A stretch of DNA of 33,830 nt from Anaerolineae bacterium (lineage in GTDB: Bacteria; Chloroflexota; Anaerolineae; Aggregatilineales; Phototrophicaceae), in NCBI GenBank assembly GCA_022824565.1, contig JAJDZQ010000018.1, forward strand, positions 1 through 33,830. The letters run 5' to 3'. The notes beneath the pieces are model-generated. The model was not told where the DNA came from, did no database searches, and saw only the letters and a list, made by a program, of their open reading frames with translations. A program made the position numbers and the translations under genes. Every line of letters starts with the position of its first letter. Within the stretch, counting starts at the first letter, position 1. Positions 15,201 through 23,114 of this stretch are shown here, one piece after another.

Positions 15201-16580
15201 ATGACACCGCCAGACAGCACAAACAACAAGCCAGGCTATCTCGAGCGCAGCGCGCTGGTTTGCGGGCTGGGTGAAGGGCCGGCGCGTCTGACAGAGCTGG
15301 TGGCAAAGCAGGCGCAAGACCAGGGACAGACCCTCTACCTGGTTGGCGGAGTCTTGCGAGATCTGCTGTTGGGGCGAGGCAGCGCCGACCTGGATTTCGT
15401 AATCGAAAGCGATGCGTCTGCATTTGCCCGCAGCTTGCAAAAGCGCTATGGCGGGGAGCTGCGCGCGCACAAACCATTTGGCACGGCGAAATGGTCGCTG
15501 ACTGCTGAATCTGCCAACAAGCTCGGACTGCCCCAACACGACCTGCCGCAGCATATCGACTTTGCGCGGGCGCGCAACGAGTCCTATGCGCAGCCGGCCG
15601 CCCTGCCCCTTACCCGGCCAGGCCGCATCGAGCACGACATGCAGCGGCGCGACTTTTCGATCAATGCGTTGGCGCTGTGTCTAAGTCCCAAAGCGCGCTA
15701 CGGACAACTGCTGGATGCCTGCAGCGGCTTGCCAGACCTGCGCAATCGTCACATTCGCGTTTTGCATGAGCGCAGTTTCAGCGACGACCCCACACGGATA
15801 TTGCGCGCGATGCGCTTTGCGACCCGGATGAATTTTGAAATCCCTGCGCAGACGGCGGGCTGGTTGCGGCTGGCGTTGCCGCTGCTGGGGCGGGTTTCTG
15901 GCGCGCGCCTGCACAACGAGATGCAATTGATTTTGGCGGAGGAAGCGGCTGGCGAGATCCTGCTGCGCTTGCAAAACCTGGGCGCATGGCAAGCGATCCA
16001 GCCCGGTTTTCACTTGCCAAAGCGCCTGGCGAGCGACCTCAAACGCGCGAGCCAGCAGGCACCACCCTGGCGGACGGATGACCATGATGCGCTGGCCTTG
16101 CGCTGGTGCTTGTTGCTGGCAGGCAGTGAAGAACCTGTCGCGCGCAGCATCGCCAAACGTTTCGACCTGAGCCGCCGACAGACCGACAACGTCATCGCCA
16201 CCTGTCGCATTCTGGCAATCGCCGCAGAACTCGCCGACCCGAAGCGCCGGCCCAGTGAGATCGCCCCGCGCCTGGAAACTTTGCCGCCCACCGCCCTGCA
16301 CGCTGGCTGGCTGCTGCTGCATAACTCGCCAGCCGCCCAGGAACGACTGCGCATGACCATGCAGCGCTGGCGAACTCTCCACCCTTGCACAAATGGGCAT
16401 GACTTGCGCGCGTTGGGTTTGCCGCCCGGTCCGCGCTACAAGCAGATTCTGGAGCGGCTGCGTGGCGCATGGATCGATGGCGATGTGCGGTCATGCGCAG
16501 CGGAACAGGCGCTGCTGCAGCAACTGTTGGCAAGTGGCGAGTTTGCGCCTGCCGATCAAGCCGGTGCAAGGCTCCTGTAA
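15201..16580 (+). CDS. tRNA nucleotidyltransferase / poly(A) polymerase family (CCA-adding type)
   Basis: A 459-residue class-II nucleotidyltransferase. The head domain has LVGGVLRDLLLGRGSADLDF (about 49-68), with the GG-x-RD nucleotide motif and the DLD metal-binding carboxylates. The next motif is RRDFSINALAL, the family's basic motif, and then DDPTRILRAMRFATRMNFEI, the ATP/CTP-selecting neck region. The C-terminal half is helical and less conserved. The protein adds or repairs the 3' CCA of tRNAs; a CC-adding, A-adding or poly(A) role cannot be told apart by eye. No HD phosphohydrolase motif is evident. ATG 15201 follows the previous stop by 18 bases without a clear Shine-Dalgarno. Confidence 0.85.
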   Translation: MTPPDSTNNKPGYLERSALVCGLGEGPARLTELVAKQAQDQGQTLYLVGGVLRDLLLGRGSADLDFVIESDASAFARSLQKRYGGELRAHKPFGTAKWSLTAESANKLGLPQHDLPQHIDFARARNESYAQPAALPLTRPGRIEHDMQRRDFSINALALCLSPKARYGQLLDACSGLPDLRNRHIRVLHERSFSDDPTRILRAMRFATRMNFEIPAQTAGWLRLALPLLGRVSGARLHNEMQLILAEEAAGEILLRLQNLGAWQAIQPGFHLPKRLASDLKRASQQAPPWRTDDHDALALRWCLLLAGSEEPVARSIAKRFDLSRRQTDNVIATCRILAIAAELADPKRRPSEIAPRLETLPPTALHAGWLLLHNSPAAQERLRMTMQRWRTLHPCTNGHDLRALGLPPGPRYKQILERLRGAWIDGDVRSCAAEQALLQQLLASGEFAPADQAGARLL

Positions 16581-16639
16581 GGAATTGTTGGCAGACTGCT
16601 GGCAAAATCAGCACACTAGCAGATGCGGAGATGGTGGCA

Positions 16640-18562
16640 ATGGATAATGTGACGATAGGCTTGGCGCTGGTGGCGGGCTTGCTTTCCTTTATCTCGCCTT
16701 GTGTGTTGCCGTTGGTGCCCGCCTACATCGGCTATATGGGTGGGCGTCTGACGCACCAGGTCAGCCGTCAGCAGGCCGCGGGAGCGCCACCCACAATCAA
16801 TATTGGCCTGCGCTTGCAGATGCTGATGCATGGCGTCGCCTTCGTTTCTGGCTTTACCTTGATCTTCGTGCTAATCGGCTTGCTCACGACGGCGCTCTCC
16901 AGCGTGGCGGGCCAATATGTCGGGGCTTTTACGCAAGCGCTGGGACGAGTGGGTGGCGTCGTAATCATCTTTTTTGGCTTGCAATTTATGGGCTTATTGC
17001 CGCGCTTGTTCAACTGGCTGCGGGGCAAGAACCGCGCTGCGCTGCTGGACAGCCGCTTCTTTAGCCTGGCGGTCGCTTTGGCGGCCAGCGCCTTGATTTA
17101 TTGGGCGCTGCTGGAACAGGCGGCTCTGGCTTTGCCGGTCATCGCTGCGCTGCTGCTGGGCATGTATGCTGGCGGCGCTTTTTCGCAACCGGCGCGCTTT
17201 TGGATGGCGCTGATGGATCGGCTGCAGGGCGCGCTTTATGCCGATACGCGCGGCGATATCAGTGGTGGGCGCGAAGGCTTGGTCGGCTCTGCCTTCATGG
17301 GCATGGTCTTTTCGGCCGGCTGGACGCCCTGCATCGGTCCGCTGTTGGGCACGATCCTCACAGTCGCGGCGACAGCTGGAGCGACCAGTGGCGATATCGC
17401 CCAGGGCATGCTGCTGCTGGCGGCCTACAGCATCGGGCTGGGCATTCCATTTTTAATCACAGCCATGCTGATGGATGGCGCGCGGGGAATCTTGCGGCGC
17501 TTGCAGCGGCACATGCAGAAAATCGAGCTGATGAGCGGCTGCCTGATGATCCTCATCGGATTGCTGGTGGCCAGCGGTCGCTTGCAGAGCCTCAGCCAAA
17601 CCTTCTCGCGCGGGGAATTCGCCGATTTCACCTTCCGCGTTGAAGAGTGCGGATTGGGCGTCTTCGAAGGCGATCTGCATTTGAGCCATCTTGGCGACTG
17701 TTTGGCCGGCACCCTGCTGCCCGTGGCGATCAATCAAAGCGCCAGCCTGCATTTCACCCCCGATTCGCAAATCCATCAGTTGCTGTTCCATGCCGAGGCT
17801 GGCGACAGCATAGATGTGGAAGCGCGCGGCCTGACCGATAGCGAGCTTGAGCTGGAAATCGCGCTGTACGCGCCAGACAACGCGATCGTGACGCAGGCCA
17901 ACTCTGCCGAAAGCCGCCAGGTAGACGATAAGTTGTATCCCATGACGGCTGTCATTTTGGAGCGTGGCGGCTTGCATCTGCTACGCCTGAGCGCCGAAGA
18001 CTTCAACAACGACGCGCGCATCCGCGTCAAAGTGCGCCATGCGCTGCCGCTACAAGCAGAACCCAGCTCGCAAGCTTTGGCCAGCAATGTCATCAGCAGC
18101 CTGAGCGACCTGGTCAGCGAAATTGGCGAAGTCGGGCTGGAAGAAGGCAAGCGCGCCCCCGCATTCGACATCACCACGTTGGCTGGCGAGCGACTGCGCC
18201 CGGTGGACCTGCGCGGCAAGGTGACGCTGCTGAACTTTTGGGGCACCTGGTGTGGTCCGTGCCGCCGCGAGATGCCCGAGTTCCAGCGCGTCTATGAGGA
18301 GTGGTCGGCGCGCGGTTTTGAGATCGTGGCCATCGCCTACAACGATAGCGAAGCTGCCATGTCCGACTTCCGAGACGAATTCGGACTGAGCTTTCCTCTG
18401 GCGCTGGATGACACGGGCGCGGTCAACGAGGATTATGCCATTCAGACGCGACCCAGTTCCTTCCTGCTGGACAGAGACGGCATCATCAAGATGCGACATT
18501 TTGGTGTGCTATCGCAAGCCCAGCTGGACGAACTGCTGGCGGCTGCTTTCGTTGATGAATAG
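16640..18562 (+). CDS. CcdA-like thiol-redox transporter fused to a beta-rich domain and TlpA thioredoxin
   Basis: A 640-residue fusion. Residues about 1-320 are a CcdA/DsbD-type membrane electron carrier with its two redox Cys in SFISPCVLPLVPAY (Cys 21) and FSAGWTPCIGPLLG (Cys 231). This part is longer than the usual 220-240 residues and has extra hydrophobic segments at about 135-175. Residues about 325-480 form a soluble, beta-rich domain resembling pre-peptidase C-terminal (PPC) domains (AEAGDSIDVEARGL, ALYAPDNAIV). Residues about 500-640 are a TlpA/ResA-like thioredoxin with FWGTWCGPCRREMPE (Cys 538, 541). It presumably moves electrons from cytoplasmic thioredoxin to its own outer thioredoxin domain. 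ATG 16640 has GGAG nine bases upstream; ATG 16631 is an alternative. Confidence 0.85.
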   Translation: MDNVTIGLALVAGLLSFISPCVLPLVPAYIGYMGGRLTHQVSRQQAAGAPPTINIGLRLQMLMHGVAFVSGFTLIFVLIGLLTTALSSVAGQYVGAFTQALGRVGGVVIIFFGLQFMGLLPRLFNWLRGKNRAALLDSRFFSLAVALAASALIYWALLEQAALALPVIAALLLGMYAGGAFSQPARFWMALMDRLQGALYADTRGDISGGREGLVGSAFMGMVFSAGWTPCIGPLLGTILTVAATAGATSGDIAQGMLLLAAYSIGLGIPFLITAMLMDGARGILRRLQRHMQKIELMSGCLMILIGLLVASGRLQSLSQTFSRGEFADFTFRVEECGLGVFEGDLHLSHLGDCLAGTLLPVAINQSASLHFTPDSQIHQLLFHAEAGDSIDVEARGLTDSELELEIALYAPDNAIVTQANSAESRQVDDKLYPMTAVILERGGLHLLRLSAEDFNNDARIRVKVRHALPLQAEPSSQALASNVISSLSDLVSEIGEVGLEEGKRAPAFDITTLAGERLRPVDLRGKVTLLNFWGTWCGPCRREMPEFQRVYEEWSARGFEIVAIAYNDSEAAMSDFRDEFGLSFPLALDDTGAVNEDYAIQTRPSSFLLDRDGIIKMRHFGVLSQAQLDELLAAAFVDE

Positions 18563-18580
18563 CGGGCCTGCCAGACGCAC

Positions 18581-19129
18581 ATGAGCCGCTTGCACAGGCT
18601 CGCGCATTGGCTGGCAGCGCTGCTCTGTTGCGGGTTGGCGCTGCTTCTCATCATTCAAACTGGCTTGCCACAACGGTCGGAAACTGGCCGCGACTCATCC
18701 AAATCCATTGCGCCCGCGCGGGACCAGCTGGCGCCAATCTTTCAGCTGCCTAGCTCGTCTGGCGAAATAATCTCGCTGCTGTGGGGCGACTCTGCTTTTA
18801 CGCTGCTGTACTTTTGGTCGACCAACTGCGCGCCTTGCCGAAACGAAATGCCCGCGCTTAACGAGCTGCCCAAAAGCGAGCCGCTGCGCATCCTGGCTGT
18901 GAATATGGGGGAAAGCGCGAAGCGGGTACGGGACTGGGTCGACCAACTGCAGCTGAGCTACCCGGTGCTGCTCGATCCTTTTATGGCTGTCGCGCGCGCC
19001 TACCAGATCCGCGGGCTGCCCAGCGCTTTCTTGATTGATGCGGAAACTCGCATTGTTGCTGTGTATTATGGGCCTGTTAGCATAGATCAGTTGCGGCGCG
19101 ACATGGCGAGAGCTGCACGGTATGAGTAG
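18581..19129 (+). CDS. Membrane-anchored TlpA/ResA-like thioredoxin
   Basis: A 182-residue protein with one N-terminal membrane anchor (about 8-28, WLAALLCCGLALLLIIQT) and a thioredoxin fold facing outward. The active site is YFWSTNCAPCRNEMP (Cys 83 and 86). The cis-Pro loop is seen in IRGLPSAFLID. It is a likely substrate of the preceding CcdA-like fusion, 18 bases upstream, and so part of the same extracytoplasmic thiol-reducing module (cytochrome c maturation or general disulfide reduction). Its CAPC centre differs from the WCGPC of the fusion. Its end overlaps the next gene by eight bases. Confidence 0.87.
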   Translation: MSRLHRLAHWLAALLCCGLALLLIIQTGLPQRSETGRDSSKSIAPARDQLAPIFQLPSSSGEIISLLWGDSAFTLLYFWSTNCAPCRNEMPALNELPKSEPLRILAVNMGESAKRVRDWVDQLQLSYPVLLDPFMAVARAYQIRGLPSAFLIDAETRIVAVYYGPVSIDQLRRDMARAARYE

Positions 19130-19901
19130 GGCGTTGCACAGATTTAGACGGCTTGCCAGGCAGATTTTGCTGTCCGCGGCACGCAATTGGCTGCGCATGG
19201 CTTTGACGATTTTGGCGCTCTACATCAGTTTACCCTGGCTGGCGCCGACCTTGGCCAAGCTGGGCCTGCAGTCGACCGCCGACATCCTGTACACAATCTA
19301 CAGCCCTTTCTGCCACCAATTCGCGTTTCGGTCGGTCTTTGTCTATGGCGAGCAACCCTTCTATCCGCGCGCGGAAGCCGGCACTGGCTTCGGTTCGTTC
19401 GAAGAATTCGCAGCGGAGTCTGCGGCTTTCCAAGGCGAATATCGCTATTGGGCGAGTCGATTTGGCGCGGACAGCCAACCGGCCAGCCCAGAAGACCTGC
19501 AACGATTCAGCGCGGTACAGCAGTTGGCGGCGCGCCACTTCATCGGCGATGAGACTTTCGGTTACAAGACCAGCCTGTGCGCGCGCGATTTGGCGATTTA
19601 TACGATGCTATTTGTCGGCGGGCTTGTGTATCGGCGCTATCGCTGGCGCATCCACCCCTTGCCGCTATGGCTGTTTGCGCTGGCGGGCCTGCTACCCATC
19701 GGCCTGGATGGTGGCAGCCAGTTGCTGAGCTATCCGCCTTTCGAGCTGTGGCACCCCCGGGAGAGCGCGCCGTTCTTGCGCATTGTCACCGGCGGCTTTT
19801 TCGGTTTGATGTGCGCCTGGCTGGGCTTCCCGCATATAGAGCGCTCCTTGCACGATCTCATCATGCAGCTGGGAGGCACCCCCCTTGACTCCCCTCCTTG
19901 A
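19122..19901 (+). CDS. DUF2085-like membrane protein
   Basis: A 259-residue predicted membrane protein with features I associate with DUF2085: YSPFCHQFAFRS after the first membrane segment, TSLCARDLAIYTM, then a hydrophobic pair ending LLPIGLDGGSQLL. The conserved Cys/His residues suggest a metal or redox role, but none is established. It overlaps the tlpA-like gene by eight bases, so the two are co-translated. The C-terminal GGTPLDSPP and the stop codon are written by a GC-rich intergenic repeat; the stop lies in the loop of that repeat's hairpin. The original protein probably ended near this point, and the repeat may have added the tail. Confidence 0.78.
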   Translation: MSRALHRFRRLARQILLSAARNWLRMALTILALYISLPWLAPTLAKLGLQSTADILYTIYSPFCHQFAFRSVFVYGEQPFYPRAEAGTGFGSFEEFAAESAAFQGEYRYWASRFGADSQPASPEDLQRFSAVQQLAARHFIGDETFGYKTSLCARDLAIYTMLFVGGLVYRRYRWRIHPLPLWLFALAGLLPIGLDGGSQLLSYPPFELWHPRESAPFLRIVTGGFFGLMCAWLGFPHIERSLHDLIMQLGGTPLDSPP

Positions 19902-19955
19902 CTCGTCGGGGAGGGGTTGCCGTACCCCCCTCAATCCCCCCGACAGGTCAGGGGA
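19879..19955. repeat. GC-rich repeat with hairpin across the DUF2085 stop
   Basis: CCCCTCC (19891-19897) pairs with GGAGGGG (19910-19916), with the stop codon TGA (19899-19901) in the loop. The flanks contain TTGACTC twice and further C runs (ACCCCCCTCAATCCCCCC). It resembles the repeat between ppc and the peptidase gene. It may act as a terminator for the 14781-19901 genes. Confidence 0.55.
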
Positions 19956-19991
19956 AGCGCAAAGCTAGGCAGGGCTTGCTATAGGTGTGCT

Positions 19992-20696
19992 TTACAAATC
20001 TGTCGGCTCGTCAGTGTCATCGGGACGGCTCAGGCGTGACAGGCGTTGGTTCATCACGTTGGCATCTTTGCCTTGTGGCTTGGGGGAATTCGGGTCGGGC
20101 GCTTCTTCTACGATTTGATAGCGAGTCGAGCGGGGCTTGGCTGCTTGCGGATTGGGCAGTCGACTATCCAGCGCGTCCAGGGTCTCATGGAACTTGGCGG
20201 CGGCATCGTGGGCAATTGCTTTGGCAGTCTGGCCGGCGCTCTCCGTTGGTTCATCGACAGGAATGTGCGTGCCGGGCCGGGCGTGTTCGTCCAGCGTCGC
20301 TTCCAACGCGACCAACTCTTGCATCAAGTGGCGCGTCATCAATTGATGATCGCGCAATTCAGATTCGGCGATGGAAAGCTGCTGCTGCTTCAGGTTCAAC
20401 TGCGTTTGCAGCCGCCGCGAGCCAATTGTGTCGCCTGCGCCCAGCGCCGCATCGACCTGTCCATCCAGGTCAAGCGCTTCACCCACCAGATCATCAATCC
20501 TGGCTTGCAATTCGTCTTCGTAAGCAATCGCCTCTTCCAGGCGCGCGCGCAGTTGCCCGGCCGGTTGGCGAGGATTCGTCGCCGTCTCTTGGGCATTGAG
20601 ACGAATGCGCGCCAATGGCGAGCGTGGATTGCGCCCCATCAACTCGTTGACCTGGGCATTCAGCAAGACCGAGAGTTTATCGAGCAGGCTGGACAT
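19992..20696 (-). CDS. PspA/IM30-like coiled-coil protein
   Basis: A 234-residue, mostly helical protein. It begins with a short amphipathic stretch (MSSLLDKLSVLLNAQVNELM) like the membrane-binding helix of PspA/IM30. A long coiled coil follows at about 45-140 (LRARLEEAIAYEDELQARID, then QLNLKQQQLSIAESELRD). The last 80 residues are charged, Pro-rich and probably disordered. PspA-family proteins bind and stabilise stressed membranes. The match is by architecture, and sequence identity looks low, so this is tentative. AGGAAGG lies seven bases ahead of ATG 20696. It follows the HEAT-like gene by 45 bases on the same strand, so they are likely an operon. Confidence 0.65.
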   Translation of the reverse strand: MSSLLDKLSVLLNAQVNELMGRNPRSPLARIRLNAQETATNPRQPAGQLRARLEEAIAYEDELQARIDDLVGEALDLDGQVDAALGAGDTIGSRRLQTQLNLKQQQLSIAESELRDHQLMTRHLMQELVALEATLDEHARPGTHIPVDEPTESAGQTAKAIAHDAAAKFHETLDALDSRLPNPQAAKPRSTRYQIVEEAPDPNSPKPQGKDANVMNQRLSRLSRPDDTDEPTDL

Positions 20697-20741
20697 GGCA
20701 ACACCTTCCTGTGCGTCGCATCGGTTTTCATTATAGCGCAG

Positions 20742-21278
20742 TCATGACGAAGGCAGTTGTGCCAGCAGTTCCACAGCTCGTTTGGCCAGCCGGGCGTCCG
20801 CTGCACCTGCCCAGCCCCTCAACAACGCGCGCATGTCAGACAGCTCCACGACCGCAAACGTTGCTTCATTCGCCGACAGCCAACCTGCCAGCGCAACACA
20901 AACCTGGAATGCCGCTTCGTTTTGCAGCTGCCCACTAATTTTGGCGATGCTTGTCACAGCCGGTTCCAGCGCGTATTCTACTTCGAGTTCGCCCAGCGCC
21001 CAGATGGCAGTGGCGCGGCTTTGCGGGAAGTCGTTGATCACCTGCGTCAACTGCCCGATAGTCTGGCGCTTTTCGTCTGCAGAGAGGCGCAGGCGCAACA
21101 AGTCGCGCGGCAGGCTGTCGCTCACAAAGTTTGGCTGTGCCTGGGCGACCGCAGCGTGGCGATTGTGGCGCAGCAGCATCGCCAGTTGAAACAGGCCATG
21201 TTCGCGGATATCGAAGTCGTCGCTGCGCAGTTGCTCATACAAGCTGGCCAGCCCGCGCAACCGGTAGGCACGTTTCAT
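20742..21278 (-). CDS. HEAT-like helical repeat protein, unknown function
   Basis: A 178-residue helical protein with HEAT-like units: SDDFDIREHGLFQLAMLL near the N terminus, SRATAIWALGELEVEYALEP in the middle (the clearest unit) and KRAVELLAQL at the end. Such repeats form protein-binding surfaces, and no enzymatic motif is present. It is upstream of, and on the same strand as, the PspA-like gene, and divergent from the zinc-ribbon gene at 21416. The start ATG 21278 has only a weak purine stretch upstream. The partner is unknown; a link to the PspA-like protein is inferred from position alone. Confidence 0.65.
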   Translation of the reverse strand: MKRAYRLRGLASLYEQLRSDDFDIREHGLFQLAMLLRHNRHAAVAQAQPNFVSDSLPRDLLRLRLSADEKRQTIGQLTQVINDFPQSRATAIWALGELEVEYALEPAVTSIAKISGQLQNEAAFQVCVALAGWLSANEATFAVVELSDMRALLRGWAGAADARLAKRAVELLAQLPSS

Positions 21279-21415
21279 ATTCGCTCTCTTGCTTGCTCTG
21301 CTTGCTGTCTAAACGCAGGCCGGCTCGCCCGACTATTGCTTGCAGCCAGCGGCGGCAACTTGGGGTATTATAGGGCTTGTGAAACCACCTAGGGAAGCCG
21401 AAGGGACTCAATCGA

Positions 21416-22117
21416 ATGTCTGACCTTCTCGCGCTGTATCATGTTCAAGAACTGGAGTTGGATATCATCGCGCGCACCGAGCGTATCAAGTCGATCAATG
21501 CGGAGATGGCGGGCGATGCCGCATTGGAAGAGGCGCGCGCCAACTTTGCAGCAGCGCAGGCAGCCCATCAAGATGCAGCCAAACGCGCCACAGAGCATGA
21601 ACACGAAATCCGCGCAGTGGTCGAAAAGCGCAGCAACTCCGAAACTACCCTCTACAGCGGCGCGGTGACAAATCCCAAAGAGCTGCAAGATCTGCAAATG
21701 GAGGTCGAGGCGTTGAGCCGCCGCAAACTCACACTGGACGACGAAATGCTGCATCTGATTTTGGAAAGGGATGACCTGGGCGAGCAACTGAGCGCGGTGC
21801 AAGCGAGCCTGGACGAATTGACCGAAGCACGAGAAGAAGCCAATATCGAACTGCAAGAAGAAAAAGATACACTGACGACAGCCGTCAACAACATGCTGGC
21901 AGAGCGCAAAAGCCAGGTCGCAGAGATCAGCCCCGATTTATTCCGCACCTACATTCGCATGCGCGCGCCCAAAGCCAATCGCCCGCTGGCGGCGCTGCGA
22001 GACAATGCCTGCACCAGCTGTGGGATTGAACAGAATATCGTCGTTATCAACGCCATCAGCCGCAACGACGACATCGTGCACTGCCAGAATTGCGGCAGGA
22101 TTTTGCTGCGCCTGTGA
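21416..22117 (+). CDS. Coiled-coil protein with C4 zinc ribbon (CdsZ/zf-RING_7-like)
   Basis: A 233-residue protein with a long N-terminal coiled coil (about 1-170) and a C-terminal zinc ribbon, CTSCG...CQNCGRIL. The segment TLYSGAVTNPKELQDLQMEV between the helices is a hallmark of the C4-type zinc-ribbon family found across bacteria (zf-RING_7, CT398/CdsZ). Its role is poorly defined; nucleic-acid or nucleotide binding has been proposed. A TATTAT -10-like sequence lies at 21366-21371 and GAAGGGA about ten bases before ATG 21416. It is convergent with yggT, with nine bases between stops and no terminator visible. Confidence 0.85.
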   Translation: MSDLLALYHVQELELDIIARTERIKSINAEMAGDAALEEARANFAAAQAAHQDAAKRATEHEHEIRAVVEKRSNSETTLYSGAVTNPKELQDLQMEVEALSRRKLTLDDEMLHLILERDDLGEQLSAVQASLDELTEAREEANIELQEEKDTLTTAVNNMLAERKSQVAEISPDLFRTYIRMRAPKANRPLAALRDNACTSCGIEQNIVVINAISRNDDIVHCQNCGRILLRL

Positions 22118-22126
22118 GTGGCGGCG

Positions 22127-22372
22127 CTAGAGCACGAGTTGCATCAACACGCTGATGCTCAAGAAGACAACCAGTGGGCTGAGGTCGATGCCACCCAGCG
22201 GCGGCAAGGCATTGCGGATGGGCGCAAGCACCGGCTCGGTCGCCTGAATCAGAAAGCGGGCGATCGGGTTGTTCGGGTCGAGATTGGGTATCCAGCTCAT
22301 CAATACGCGCGCCAGCAGAACTAACTGATAAGCCTGCAGCGCCCAAATCAATACAACAAATATCTCGCTCAT
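22127..22372 (-). CDS. yggT: YggT family membrane protein
   Basis: An 81-residue membrane protein with two hydrophobic hairpins and the family signature YQLVLLARVLMSWIPNLDPN followed by ATEPVLAPIRNALPP and GGIDLSPLVVF. YggT proteins have been linked to cell division, osmotic tolerance and protein insertion; the function is unsettled. ATG 22372 (MSEIFVVLI) was chosen because it begins the family core; the frame extends 21 codons upstream into non-conserved sequence overlapping yggS. It is the third gene of the pgeF-yggS-yggT set, 28 bases after yggS, an order often seen next to division genes in Gram-positive bacteria and cyanobacteria. Confidence 0.9.
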   Translation of the reverse strand: MSEIFVVLIWALQAYQLVLLARVLMSWIPNLDPNNPIARFLIQATEPVLAPIRNALPPLGGIDLSPLVVFLSISVLMQLVL

Positions 22373-22400
22373 GGGGTTGTGCCTTTCGTCTCTATGCCTG

Positions 22401-23114
22401 CTAGCCGTTGCGCTCTCCAAAAATGGCGCGTCCAACGCGGATCATCGTTGCGCCTTCTTCTATGGCGATTGGGTAGTCGTCCGTCATGCCCATGCTCAAC
22501 TCGGGCAAGCTCGCATCCAGCGAATCTCGCAGCGCGCTCATGTCGGCAAAGACGCGGCGGATGACCCGTTCTTCCGCCCCAAATGGCGCCATGGTCATCA
22601 GGCCACGCAGCTCCAAGCGGGGCAGCGCCCTAATCGCCGAGACAGCCTGCCACAATTGCTGTCGGACCGTCTCATCCTTATGCCAATTGTAACCCGCAAA
22701 TCCATATTTCGATGCTTCTCCCGATATATTAATCTCCAACAGCACAGGCAAATCGCGCTCTCGTGCCTGCGCCAGGCGTGACAATCGCTGCGCCAGGCGC
22801 AAGCTGTCGACAGAATGCACGAGGTCAAACAGCGGCGCAACCTGCTTGGCTTTGCGACTCTGGATATGCCCGACCATGTGCCAGGTAACCGGCTGACTGG
22901 CTGCCGCATCGACTGTTGGGATCTTGCGCGCTGCTTCTTCTACGCGGTTTTCGCCCAGCTGTTGCAAGCCCGCCGCCACAGCCGCCAGCATGGCCGCGAC
23001 CGGCTGCTGCTTGGTGACCGCGACCAAGGTCACTTCGCTGGGATCGTGCCCCGAACGTGCGCAGGCTTTGGCGATGCGCTCATGCACGCGCTGGATGTTG
23101 TCGGCGATGCTCAT
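22401..23114 (-). CDS. yggS: YggS/PLPBP-family pyridoxal phosphate homeostasis protein
   Basis: A 237-residue single-domain PLP-binding TIM-barrel protein. The cofactor Lys is in TLVAVTKQQP (about residue 35). Further family motifs are LGENRVEEAARKI, WHMVGHIQSRK, HSVDS, RGLMTMAPFG and LSMGMTDDYPIAIEEGATMI near the C terminus. It buffers free PLP and affects amino-acid and keto-acid pools; no enzymatic activity is known. ATG 23114 overlaps the pgeF stop (ATGA), so the two are probably translationally coupled. Confidence 0.94.
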   Translation of the reverse strand: MSIADNIQRVHERIAKACARSGHDPSEVTLVAVTKQQPVAAMLAAVAAGLQQLGENRVEEAARKIPTVDAAASQPVTWHMVGHIQSRKAKQVAPLFDLVHSVDSLRLAQRLSRLAQARERDLPVLLEINISGEASKYGFAGYNWHKDETVRQQLWQAVSAIRALPRLELRGLMTMAPFGAEERVIRRVFADMSALRDSLDASLPELSMGMTDDYPIAIEEGATMIRVGRAIFGERNG

